This document shows, piece after piece, positions 8,366 through 16,673 of a stretch of 64,000 nucleotides of DNA (the first letter of the stretch is position 1; every line of letters begins with the position of its first letter). The notes beneath the pieces were generated by a model that saw nothing but the letters and a program-made list of their open reading frames with translations, was not told the DNA's origin and ran no database searches. A program made the position numbers and the translations under genes. Location of the stretch: NCBI RefSeq assembly GCF_014843845.1, contig NZ_JHQS01000057.1:17170-81169 (forward strand), read 5' to 3'. This stretch comes from Mesorhizobium amorphae. GTDB lineage: Bacteria; Pseudomonadota; Alphaproteobacteria; Rhizobiales; Rhizobiaceae.

Positions 8366-9192
8366 CCCTGGTCTTCGACAGACTGCGGAAAGAGTATGGC
8401 CAGGTCGTTGCCATTGATGACGTGACCGCCTCCTTCGCCCCCGGGTTGATCCACGGTGTGATCGGACCCAACGGCGCCGGCAAGTCGACGCTCATCAACA
8501 TGACCGCCGGCTCCTACACCGTCTCCTCCGGATCGATAGCGCTCGACGGAAAACGCCTCGACAAGCTCAAGAAATATCAGATCGCCAATTCGGGGGTAGC
8601 CCGCACCTATCAGAACATCCGTCTCTTCGACCAGATGACGGCGCTCGAAAACCTCGAGGTCTGCTTCTATCCGAGCGACGTCGGCGGCACCTGGAAAGAA
8701 GTTCTGTGGCCGCCCTATGCCTCGGCCCGGCGCGTTCACCGGCGCGAAAAATGCATGGAGATCCTGCGTTTCTTCGATCTGCAAGGCCATGCCGATGCGG
8801 AGGCCGGCAGCCTGCCCTATGGCCGGCAGCGCATGCTGGAAATCGCGCGCGCGCTGGTCTGCAATCCGCGCCTGCTGCTGCTTGACGAGCCCGCCGCCGG
8901 GCTGAACCATCACGAGACGGCGGAGTTGACCGCCAAGCTCGCGGCCCAGCGCTCGCCCGACCGGATCACGATCATCGTCGAACACGACATGGATCTGGTG
9001 ATGGCGCTCTGCGACAACATCATCGTCATGCATCACGGAAAGCTGCTTTTTCAGGGAACACCCGCCGAGGTGCAGGCCAGCACCGACGTCCAACTCGCCT
9101 ATCTGGGAACCGCCAATGACATCGACGACATCCGAGCCGCTGCTCAGGATCGCCGGGCTCAGCTCGGGATACGGACGCGTCGGCGTTCTTGA
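8362..9192 (+). CDS. Liv-type ABC transporter ATP-binding protein (LivG-like)
   Basis: 276 residues. Walker A is GPNGAGKS at residues 35-42. The LivG-type signature is LPYGRQRMLEIARAL, and Walker B is LLLLDEPAAGLNHHE. The C terminus runs past the usual LivG end (…LAYLGTAND) for about 25 Arg/Ala-rich residues (IDDIRAAAQDRRAQ…) that are read through the start of the next gene. The overlap of 77 bp is longer than normal and may reflect loss of the original stop codon. Confidence 0.9.
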   Translation: MTLVFDRLRKEYGQVVAIDDVTASFAPGLIHGVIGPNGAGKSTLINMTAGSYTVSSGSIALDGKRLDKLKKYQIANSGVARTYQNIRLFDQMTALENLEVCFYPSDVGGTWKEVLWPPYASARRVHRREKCMEILRFFDLQGHADAEAGSLPYGRQRMLEIARALVCNPRLLLLDEPAAGLNHHETAELTAKLAAQRSPDRITIIVEHDMDLVMALCDNIIVMHHGKLLFQGTPAEVQASTDVQLAYLGTANDIDDIRAAAQDRRAQLGIRTRRRS

Positions 9193-9865
9193 AGACATAA
9201 ACGTCGACGTCGATCCGCACGAGATCGTCGTCGTTCTCGGCCCGAATGGCGCCGGCAAGACGACGCTGCTCAACTCCATCTCCGGCGTTGCGCGTCCGAC
9301 CGCCGGCAGCATCACCTTCGAAGGGCGCGACATCACCGGCCTGCGGCCGGAGCAGGTCGTGCGCCTGGGCATCACCCATTGCCCGGAAGGCCGCCAGATA
9401 TTCCAGCGCCTGACGGTGGAAGAAAACCTGGTCGCCGCCCATGTCGGCCGCGGCGGCAAGAGTTTTGAGGCGCTGCGCACCGAGGCCTTCGATCTTTTTC
9501 CGGTGCTGAAGGAGCGGCGCAACGGCATGGCGAGCCGCATGTCCGGCGGTCAGCAACAGATGCTTGCGATTGGTCGCGCGCTGATGGCCGAGCCGAAACT
9601 CCTGATGCTCGACGAACCGTCTCTCGGCCTTGCCCCGAAGATCGTTCATCAGATCTTCCACATCATCCTCGACCTGTCGCGAAACGGCATTTCCATCCTG
9701 CTCGTCGAGCAGAACGTTCAGCTCGCGCTCGAATGCGGCGACTACGCCTATCTGCTGAACACCGGCAAGGTGAAGCTTCACGCCCCCGCACAGGAAATGG
9801 CCGAGCATTCCGCGTTGAGCGAGCACTATCTCGGCGGCGCCACCGTGGAAGTTCTTCATGTTTGA
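9116..9865 (+). CDS. Liv-type ABC transporter ATP-binding protein (LivF-like)
   Basis: 249 residues. Walker A is GPNGAGKT at residues 42-49, the signature MSGGQQQMLAIGRAL is near residue 142, and Walker B is LLMLDEPSLGLAPK, all as in LivF. The start MTSTTSEPLLRIAGLSSGYG overlaps the LivG-like gene in another frame. The stop overlaps the flavoenzyme start by eight bases, so the enzyme is made from the same transcript as the transporter. Confidence 0.9.
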   Translation: MTSTTSEPLLRIAGLSSGYGRVGVLEDINVDVDPHEIVVVLGPNGAGKTTLLNSISGVARPTAGSITFEGRDITGLRPEQVVRLGITHCPEGRQIFQRLTVEENLVAAHVGRGGKSFEALRTEAFDLFPVLKERRNGMASRMSGGQQQMLAIGRALMAEPKLLMLDEPSLGLAPKIVHQIFHIILDLSRNGISILLVEQNVQLALECGDYAYLLNTGKVKLHAPAQEMAEHSALSEHYLGGATVEVLHV

Positions 9866-11144
9866 AGTCGACTGGAAGACGCCGCATCTCTGGCGCAGGA
9901 CCGCGGATCCGCGCCAGACGGCGCCGGCGCTGCAGGGCGATTTGAAGACGGACGTGCTGGTCGTCGGTGGCGGCTTCACCGGCATGGCCGCGGCACTCGG
10001 CGCGCGCGACAGCGGCGTCGATGTCATCATGCTCGAAGGCAACGAGATCGGCTCGGCGGCTTCCGGCCGCAACAACGGCCTCGTCATCTCTCACCATTCC
10101 AAGGCATCGCCTTCGGAATTCGAGGCGGCGTACGGAAAGACCGTCGGCACCCGCTACAACCGCATGGTCGCGGATGCGGCCGGTGTGTCCTTCGGCCTGA
10201 TGCAGCGCTTCAACATCGATGCGCACCAGGTGCAGGAGGGTTGGATCCAGCCCGCGCACACCGAGGCGACGCTTGCCCGGACCCGCCAGTTTTATGAGGA
10301 ATGGAAAGCCTTCGGCGCCAATGTCTCCAGCCTGGACCGTGACGAAGCCACCACGCGCATCGGCAGTCCTTATCTCGGCGGCTGGATGGTGCACAATTCG
10401 GGCCATATCAACCCGTTTGCCATGACCATCGGCCTTGCCGCCGCGCTGGAGCGCGAAGGCGTGACCATCCGTGAGAACTCCCGCGCAACGCGCATCGAGA
10501 AGGTGGAGAGCGGCTGGCGCGTCTTCACCGCGTCGGGAAGCGTCACCGCACCGGAGGTGGTGCTGGCGACCAACGCGCTGACTGGCGACATCTGGCCAGG
10601 GCTCAAGAAGACGCTGGTGCCGCTCAAGGTGTTCCAGGCGGCGACCAACCCTCTGCCGGTGGAGGTGCGCGCGAAAATCCTTGTCGGCAATCCAGCCGTG
10701 TCCGACATGCGCAATGACATCCGCTATTTCCACTATGACCGCGACAATCGGCTGGTCAGCGGCGGCACGCATACTTTCTGGTTCGACGAGGCCGATCGCG
10801 GCCGCGCCAAGGTCTCGCATATGCTGGGTAGGGCCTTTCCTGCCTTTGGTGCAGAACCGGAGATGGTGGAATATTGGCACGGGACGTTCGCGGTGGTGCC
10901 CGACCGCAGGCCGCGCCTTTATCGCCTGGCGCCCGGTCTTGTGTTTGGTGGCGTCTATTCCGGTCGCGGCGTGGCACTCTCCATGTCGCTTGGCCAGGAG
11001 ATCGGCCGCTGGGCGGCAGGTCGGCGCACGGACGAGCAGATGTCGCTTCCGGTCACCAACATGAAGCCGGTTCCGTTCCATCCGATCGCGGTGCAGGTCG
11101 CCAATCGCATGCACGCCTGGAACCGCTTCCAGGACCGCTCTTGA
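9858..11144 (+). CDS. FAD-dependent oxidoreductase of the DAO (glycine/D-amino-acid oxidase) family
   Basis: 428 residues. An N-terminal FAD-binding Rossmann site (DVLVVGGGFTGMAAA, about residues 32-46) is followed by a GSAASGRNNGLV loop typical of PuuB/DadA-like oxidoreductases. The C-terminal FAD contact segment is GLVFGGVYSGRGVALSMSLG. It is coupled to the transporter genes, so it probably oxidises the imported compound at a C-N bond, producing an imine or aldehyde. Gamma-glutamylputrescine oxidase and betaine-type oxidases are both possible relatives. Confidence 0.85.
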   Translation: MFEVDWKTPHLWRRTADPRQTAPALQGDLKTDVLVVGGGFTGMAAALGARDSGVDVIMLEGNEIGSAASGRNNGLVISHHSKASPSEFEAAYGKTVGTRYNRMVADAAGVSFGLMQRFNIDAHQVQEGWIQPAHTEATLARTRQFYEEWKAFGANVSSLDRDEATTRIGSPYLGGWMVHNSGHINPFAMTIGLAAALEREGVTIRENSRATRIEKVESGWRVFTASGSVTAPEVVLATNALTGDIWPGLKKTLVPLKVFQAATNPLPVEVRAKILVGNPAVSDMRNDIRYFHYDRDNRLVSGGTHTFWFDEADRGRAKVSHMLGRAFPAFGAEPEMVEYWHGTFAVVPDRRPRLYRLAPGLVFGGVYSGRGVALSMSLGQEIGRWAAGRRTDEQMSLPVTNMKPVPFHPIAVQVANRMHAWNRFQDRS

Positions 11145-11256
11145 TGAAGCCGCAGATGCTCCCAAGCTTGCCACGACACCGAAACTATGGCCGCTTCAAT
11201 ACCTCCGGGCTGCGAAGTCCCATGTGCCGTTCAGAATTATCTGTCTCTGTCCGGAA

Positions 11257-11936
11257 TTAAGCCGATCTTCGGAGGTCGTGTCGGAGCTCGTGCAGAAGCT
11301 TGAGCACATCGCTGCCGCACGACATGCCGCTAAGCGTGGTCTCGATCCGGGGAAGACGAATGCTGCCGAAGCCGCTGGTGCCGGCAGCGCAGTTCTGGAG
11401 AAGGTAGCAAAGCGCTCGTAGGGAGGTGTTCTCACCGTAGATGGCAATCGCTTCGTAGCTGTCGGTTCCCTCAACGTTGTGTTCGGCGCCTATCCTCACG
11501 CACCTCCCGCGTCGGCTGCCCGATCTCGAAACGCATGCCGATACGGCTTTCGATCTGACCCATCGCGTGAGTGTCACGCCTCGTGCCAGCTAACCGATGA
11601 GTGTTACCCGCGAGCAGCAACGCGAAACCGCAACGCTCCTGAAGATGCAGCAGCTCCCGCAACACGGTGGGTGTGAAGTTCTGATATTCGTCCACCAGCA
11701 ACGGACGCGTCGGGCCGTACCGGGCCCCCAAAAAGTTCATGCAATTCTTCGCAAGGTCGTATGTGAACTTGCTGTCCTTTTGAACGCCGTAGGCGTCGTG
11801 TAGCATCTTGAACATTGGCCTGATGGCCTTGGTATGCTGCGTAACCTCACAGTAGGCAGCTCCGCTTTGGGCGGCTATCCAGCTGAGTGCTACAGTCTTG
11901 CCGAGCCCGGCTTTGCCGACCGCAAGCACCGCCGCC
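11257..11936 (-). pseudogene. TniB/MuB-like transposition ATPase, broken
   Basis: The minus strand reads a AAA-type ATPase core: Walker A GKAGLGKT, then PLLVDEYQNF as Walker B and a LLLAGNTHRL sensor segment. The frame then ends near 11490 and the C-terminal part continues in another frame (GAEHNVEGTDSYEAIAIYG … SIRLPRIETTL). The N terminus is also missing, because the homology starts at the join with a plus-strand ImmA/IrrE fragment near 11930. The natural partner transposase is not next to it; a TniA/MuA-type transposase remnant lies 20 kb away. Confidence 0.7.
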
Positions 11937-12058
11937 GCTTCACGATTGCACATGAGATCGCTCACTTCATCTTGCACCCCGACCTTATCGGGAACGAGCT
12001 TTATGATGATGGGCTTTACCGGAGCGGTCTAACGAGCCGCATGGCCACCGCCTCCGCC
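11930..12058 (+). pseudogene. ImmA/IrrE family metallopeptidase fragment
   Basis: The plus strand suddenly reads RRRFTIAHEIAHFILH, the HExxH zinc-protease motif of ImmA/IrrE proteins, followed by a YDDGLYRSGL segment that also fits the family. Sequence before and after does not match it, so only about 43 residues of the active-site region remain. ImmA proteins usually cleave phage/ICE repressors, so this is probably a relic of an integrated element. Confidence 0.65.
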
Positions 12059-12758
12059 GGTCTTGCGGCGTTCGAACCGCTCAGGCAGCCGATGGAGCTA
12101 ATCGGCGACGTAACTCATATCGACGGCGATCTAGTGACGGTGAACCTTGGCGTGCCCGTCACCGTGAACATGGACACCTTGCGGCGGGTGAACGCCTACA
12201 AGCCGCCGGCGTGCCGCCCCCGCCGAACCAGCGCTCCTTACACTGGTTCCCGAGAAAACCCGCCGGCAAAACGCAGCGGGCTTCACTTGCGCAAGAATCG
12301 TGACGGAACTCTGCCTGTGGATAGTAACCGTTCGTTCACCATGCACTGGCAATCTGATTGAAGGCGCATCCAACGCGCCTACCCTGACTACGCGTCATTG
12401 ACGACGCGCCCCCGCCCAAAGCCGGCCGTCGACGCTTTCAAGTACCCCACCCCAGCACAGTATGCGTCGACCGCCGGTTTTTGGAAGGGATCGCGATGGC
12501 ATCGTCTCAGAAAGCAAGGGCCATGGTTGTCGTGCCGCCTCAATTTTGTCTGGTCACTCCCGCGTTGCGCCTATCTTCTCGCTGGGGCTTTGCTTTAGCC
12601 ACGGAGCGGTGTTCGGCCCTGCCTCCAGCGGGCCAAGGTACCCTGTCCCGCGCTCTGGCGACTCGCTGTGCCTGCAGGAAGCGCTCGTACTTAGCAATCT
12701 CTTGTATTTCGCCTGAAGCAGGATCATCATGCGAGCAGGTTCGTAGGGTTAAAGCGCC
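12059..12758 (+). other. decayed region with a small beta-rich fragment
   Basis: No intact gene is seen. At 12089-12208 the plus strand reads about 40 residues (MELIGDVTHIDGD … LGVPVTVNMDTLRRV … KPP) that align with a fragment at 41139-41282 with the shared pattern G.V…D…VTV…VTV.M.T…V…PP. The remainder, including ORFs of 60-145 codons, is rich in Arg, Ser and Cys and looks non-coding. Confidence 0.4.
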
Positions 12759-12932
12759 ATGGAATTCGCGGTCTGTTATGACAACAGCGCGGCTATATTC
12801 GCATGGTCGATCTGGCTCGATGTCACGGCGGTTTTGGTTATTTTGGCCGGATTCGCCGCTGCAATGTCGGGCGCGATTTCTGTTCCTGACACGGGAACAT
12901 CGCGAATTCTTCCTCTAGAAGTTCATCCCTGA
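12759..12932 (+). CDS. possible small membrane protein
   Basis: A 57-codon reading from ATG 12759 with one long hydrophobic stretch (FAWSIWLDVTAVLVILAGFA) and a short polar tail. Only a distant AGGG precedes the start. No family is recognised. It lies in the decayed region, so it may be a chance ORF or the last piece of a larger membrane protein. Confidence 0.3.
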   Translation: MEFAVCYDNSAAIFAWSIWLDVTAVLVILAGFAAAMSGAISVPDTGTSRILPLEVHP

Positions 12933-13551
12933 GCGACGGCGCTAGGGTGAGGCTTCGGAAGTGACCGTGACCGTCTTAACTTTCGTTCAATTCGTTTATT
13001 TCAGAATGCCCTAATGCGCTTCTCCACTCGGCTTTTTTGCTGGGTGGCCTTCTTCGGTTGCGATTTCGCCGCCATTGGTCTCGGACTTCTAATTCGTCTG
13101 TCGGGGCTCAGAAAGGTTCAGCCGGGGCTCCTCGGGCCGCCTAATGTCCCCGATAACATTGGTATCAGCGCTCGTCCCTGTGTGCTCCTGGCTATATGAG
13201 CAACACTGCAAGTACGCCGAGCCGGCTGTTCCTATAAGTCGGTTAGGCCCGGCAGCGCCCCCCCGGTTAAAGCTGCTGGGCCGCCCTGATTGCCAATCGG
13301 CACAGGGAAAAGAAAAGAGGTTTCTGGTGAAACCAACCGCCTTCGTTGGCGTTTAGTGCGCGCTATGGCACAACGCCAAGGTAGATTTGTTTGTTTTCCT
13401 GAGCCGTACGGAACCTGGGACCGTCTGGGACAACGTTGCGGGCTCGCCTGCAACGCTCGGAGGCCGCCTGCTTGTCGGCCGCGCGGGCTGAAACTGCTCG
13501 GGATGTGCTGGTTCGGATTTATCAGAACTGGTCCCATGGGGAGCAGGCAAA
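12933..13551. other. long stretch without a recognised gene
   Basis: A 61-codon ORF at 13014-13199 has a hydrophobic start but no ribosome site and I could not place it. The rest shows no family motif on either strand, and codon use is unlike the intact genes nearby. Confidence 0.4.
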
Positions 13552-13773
13552 ATGGTTATCGAAAGACGGCAAGCGGTAGACTTCATAGTCAGCGACGTAC
13601 GCAACCTGGCGGACTATTCCGATCGCGGAATATGCGTCACGCTTCTTGATCGCGGCGGAGCCAGTATCCGCCTACACCTCAACACAGAGATGGGCGAGTT
13701 ACTTTGCGCGCGAATTGCCGACGCGCTGGAATGCCGGTATGGCAAGGATTCCAGCTCGGCATCTGGGCACTGA
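13552..13773 (+). CDS. small conserved protein, paralogue of the broken copy at 44646
   Basis: 73 residues, MVIERRQAVDFIVSDV…LADYSDRGICVTLLD…MGELLCARIADALECRYG. A second copy at 44646-44902 shares F(I/V)V..V..LADYSD.G..VT.LD..GAS, LHL…MGELLC.RIA.ALE.RYG across the whole length, which supports a real protein family. No catalytic motif is visible; an alternating strand/helix pattern of a small alpha/beta domain is likely. Function unknown. It stands alone between decayed sequences. Confidence 0.6.
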   Translation: MVIERRQAVDFIVSDVRNLADYSDRGICVTLLDRGGASIRLHLNTEMGELLCARIADALECRYGKDSSSASGH

Positions 13774-13832
13774 AATGATGCGGTGCGATGCGGCGTGGCG
13801 GTGTCCCGCTCGCTGCAAAATAAAGACCTTCA

Positions 13833-14090
13833 TCAGTCCCATGCATGCATTGCTGATCCGGCCCGAGCCGCCGCGCCCCTCAGTTGCGCAAGCAGCTTTT
13901 TGCGCCGCTGTCCGTGATGCAGTAGTGACCTAACGGCCAGAAGCGTTCCGCTGGCCTCGATGAGATCCGCGAAACGGGGAGCTACTAAATCACATACACG
14001 CGCTTTAAGCGCAGTGAGTTTGGCGGCTTTGCTCGTTCCGGGATTTCGTCCCGTGGGTTCATCGCTTGTAGTTGCACTTGCATCTGTCGG
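13833..14090 (-). pseudogene. degraded small ORF next to IS110 remnant
   Basis: The minus strand is open for about 80 codons ending …LLHHGQRRKKLLAQLRG…SAMHAWD, with protein-like helical composition. However, the frame contains no usual start codon. An ATG with a GGAG-type ribosome site exists near 14083 but in a different frame that stops early. The simplest reading is a small gene with a frameshift close to its start. Product unknown. Confidence 0.3.
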
Positions 14091-14116
14091 CCTCCGCTCC
14101 GATCAGGCGGGTGCAG

Positions 14117-15133
14117 TCATCGAAGCGGCTTAGGACGATGATAAATTCCGCCCTTATTCAGAAGCGCCCAGATGGTCCGGGCCATCTTGTTAGCCAACGC
14201 GACAGCAGCCACCTTGAAGGGGCGCCTGGCGAGTAGCCCCTTCAGCCACGGTCGTGCCCGATCATCGTTCCGGGCAATCCGCAGAACGGCTGTCGCACCG
14301 AGGACCAGGAGAGCGCGGAGTTCAGGATTGCCCATTTTAGAGATGCCGCCCAATCCAATCGTTCCTTGCTCCGCTGGAATGGGGCCTCGGTGTCAATCCC
14401 ACCTAGGCAGCGAAGTGGCGGCCCGATTTGAACCCGCCGGGATCCGGAACCAGGGCCTTGATCCGCTGGCACCGACGCCGGGAATCGTCGTCAGGCGGCG
14501 CATGTCTTCATCGCGCCTCGCCTCGGTGACGATGCCACGTTCGAGTTCGTTGATCTGATCCGCCAAGGTGTCGATCTGATCGGCGACCGCCGTCAGAGCA
14601 AAGCGTGCCGCGGCGGGCAGTCGAGTATCGTCACTTTTCCGCACGATGGCGATCAGCGCCGCAACGTTCGCAAGACCGCTGGCCGAGATTATACCCAGTT
14701 CAGCCAGATGTGCACGCAAGGCGTTGACTGACTGTGTTCTCTGCTGGACGAGAAGAGCACGGGTTTTCAGCAGCATTGCGTCAGCTTGCTGTTCGGCTGT
14801 CTTGATCGGACGAAGCGCATCGTCATACGGATCACCGCCTCGCCAATGGCTTCAGCCGGCCGCGTCCGTCTTGCCGCGCTTGACGAAAGGCTTGACGGAG
14901 GCCGGCGGTATGAGGCGCACGTCATGGCCGAGCTTCGCGATCTCGCGCGCCCAGTAGTGAGCCCCGCCGCATGCCTCCATGCCAATCAGACATGGAGGCT
15001 GCTTTTCGAAAAAGCCCAGCAATTCGCCGCGTCGCAGTTTCCGATTGAACAGGGGCGAGCCTTCGATATCTGCGCTGTGAACCTGGAAAACGTGTTTAGC
15101 TAAGTTCACCCCGATGGTGCTAACATGCTTCAT
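14117..15133 (-). pseudogene. IS110 family transposase, multiply frameshifted
   Basis: The N-terminal part starts MKHVSTIGVNLAKHVFQVH and includes IGMEACGGAHYWAREI. The middle part reads LLKTRALLVQQRTQSVNALRAHL and TTIPGVG. The C-terminal part reads SKMGNPELRALLVLGA…PFKVAAVALANKMARTIWALL. All are IS110 landmarks, but they lie in different frames with breaks near 14865, 14810 and 14440. In the first catalytic motif the Asp of the usual GVDLAK is Asn, which would also kill a DEDD transposase. Confidence 0.85.
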
Positions 15134-15470
15134 GGAACGGTCCCTCCTTTGTGGCGTTCGAGCAACGACCACGTTCTAGCATTTGATGCTGTCGGAGCGG
15201 GGGCCGTTCCACCTCATCACATACGGTCGCCGCGTGAGACGGCTGAGCGCCCGGTTGGCGCGCTTTTTCCGGCGTTTCGGCAAGCCCGCTCGAGGTCCGG
15301 TTATAGTTGGCAACGAGCGTCTGAACGCGAGCGCCTCGGTGGTGCCTTCGAGCGCCATCAGCGCTATCTCGCCTGCAACAGAGGAATCCATTGGCGCGGG
15401 TCGATGAAGCGCGGACCGATGATAAGCGCCGTCAGATAGCCGTCGAGCCCATCCATGCCTGTCATCGGGC
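15134..15470. other. no recognised gene beside IS110 remnant
   Basis: A 140-codon minus-strand ORF covers this part but is rich in Arg, Pro and Ser and matches no family I know. Part may be the non-coding end of the IS110 copy. Confidence 0.4.
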
Positions 15471-15513
15471 GATGAATATTCCCTGATTGTGGGCATCGAA
15501 AATTCCCTAGTTG
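15471..15513. repeat. imperfect direct repeat, possible IS end
   Basis: Two 19-bp units, at 15471-15489 and 15495-15513, share the core GAA(T/A)ATTCCCT and a TTG end (13 of 19 positions) with a 24-bp period. Repeated ATTCCCT-type units near a terminus resemble transposase-binding repeats of IS21-like elements. I saw no IS21 gene beside them. Confidence 0.35.
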
Positions 15514-15521
15514 GCGCTGCT

Positions 15522-15557
15522 GCCGCCAGTTCCGGGACGCGTCCCGGAACTGGCGGC
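15522..15557. repeat. perfect 36-bp palindrome
   Basis: Two 18-bp arms meet without a spacer (centre between 15539 and 15540): GCCGCCAGTTCCGGGACG and its exact reverse complement. In RNA it would fold into a very stable snap-back, and in DNA it could form a cruciform. It sits nine bases after the ATTCCCT repeats. Confidence 0.8.
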
Positions 15558-15805
15558 TTTCGCTCCGGTGTCGACATCATCGCCCCGATCCGGGACACAA
15601 CGGGGTGAACTCCCGTCTCGACGACGCGGGCGTCGCCGCCGTTGCAAAGGCGATCGTCGCCATCCGCTAATACTTCATGCCCAAGCGAGTCAAAGCGGCC
15701 CGCATCTGAATCCTGCCTCTGTCAAGCAAGGACAGCCGTGCGGTGCTCGTGACGCTTACGAATCTTCCGCCACATAATATTTCGTACCTGTCCGATGGGC
15801 GCCGG

Positions 15806-16010
15806 GATGCGACCGTCAGGCGCTTGTACTGCGAGAGCCACGATCAACTCCGCCAGCACCTTGCCGACTTCATCTCGGCCTACAACTTCGGCCGCAGGCT
15901 CAGACCCTCAAAGACCTCACGCCCTATGAGTCATTTGCAAGTCTTGGGGCGCACAGCCCGAGCGCTTCAAGCTTGATCCGCGCCAGCAAATGCTGGGACT
16001 AAACATCTAG
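15806..16010 (+). pseudogene. IS481 family transposase, C-terminal remnant
   Basis: Reads ATVRRLYCESHDQLRQHLADF and SAYNFGRRL, then in a second frame LKDLTPYESFASLG, then in a third QPERFKLDPRQQMLGLNI before a TAG stop. Together these are the last ~65 residues of an IS481-type integrase-core transposase with two frameshifts. The rest of the element is missing. Confidence 0.75.
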
Positions 16011-16359
16011 TGGAAACCGACATGCTGAGGAAGATCGGCGGCAGCTCATACACGCTGGGTTTCGGGGTGGCCTCCATCGCCGACGCTTTAGGCGTCAGTT
16101 GGCAGCGCCCGCATGATGGCGGAGCTGGCCGAAGGCCACGGGCGAAAAGCATACCGGGAACGGCGCCGGTTCGTGCGGGGGAGATTGCCCATGGCACCGC
16201 AGGTGACGCCCATGCGCGAGCCAGCGGAAAAATGCTTCTGTCCATGGTCCACCCCTCCAAGCGGGAACGGTACTTTTCCAAGCACAACCTCAGGAAACGG
16301 AGAACACCATTATTGACAAGGATGTCCTCAAACGGCAGCTTGCTCAAGCGTCAGTCCAT
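16011..16359. other. unassigned mosaic between IS remnants
   Basis: Open frames exist on both strands but none carries a recognisable motif. The stretch is bounded by the IS481 C-terminus and an IS4-type fragment, and is probably a patchwork of short deletions. Confidence 0.35.
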
Positions 16360-16455
16360 CGCGCTCGTGGGCGCGCCCGAGCGCTGTGTACATGTGGGTG
16401 ACCGCGAGAGCGACATCTACGAGTTCTATTGCACCGCGCAAGACCTTGGCGCTTG
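16360..16455 (+). pseudogene. IS4/Tn5-type transposase fragment
   Basis: About 30 residues, ERCVHVGDRESDIYEFYCTAQDLGA, correspond to the conserved internal block of IS4-family (Tn5-like) transposases that carries a catalytic Asp (V.D.E.DIY). The homology stops at the join with an aminotransferase fragment on the other strand. Confidence 0.65.
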
Positions 16456-16614
16456 CGGGCAGGTCAGCATCAGGCAGTTGGTTTCGGCCGGAACATGCGC
16501 CAGAAGACGCTCGGCATAGGCAACGATGCTCTCGTCGAGATAGCAGGGTGGATGTTGAGCTGGGCAGATTGATCGGCAATGGGCTTGGATGAAGCGAGGA
16601 TGGCAGTGCCCCAC
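16456..16614 (-). pseudogene. class III aminotransferase N-terminal fragment
   Basis: The minus strand reads VGHCHPRFIQAHCRSI…YLDESIVAYAERLLAHVPAE…MLTCPQ. This matches the start of class III PLP-dependent aminotransferases (VGHCHP.V…YAERLL…P..L..V.F.C). The catalytic lysine region is absent. About 50 residues survive, joined end to end with the IS4-type piece. Confidence 0.65.
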
Positions 16615-16673
16615 AGTTGTGGTGGTGCCCAAACCCGCAGGGAATGAGAGCAGGAGCTGCCCTTGCCGCTCTT

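Noticed and set aside
7741..9540. 599-codon minus-strand ORF
   Set aside because: Antisense to the LivM/LivG/LivF-like genes, which have complete motifs.
15176..15598. 140-codon minus-strand ORF and the matching plus-strand ORF at 15511
   Set aside because: Both run through the perfect palindrome, which creates similar peptides on both strands; no family motif.
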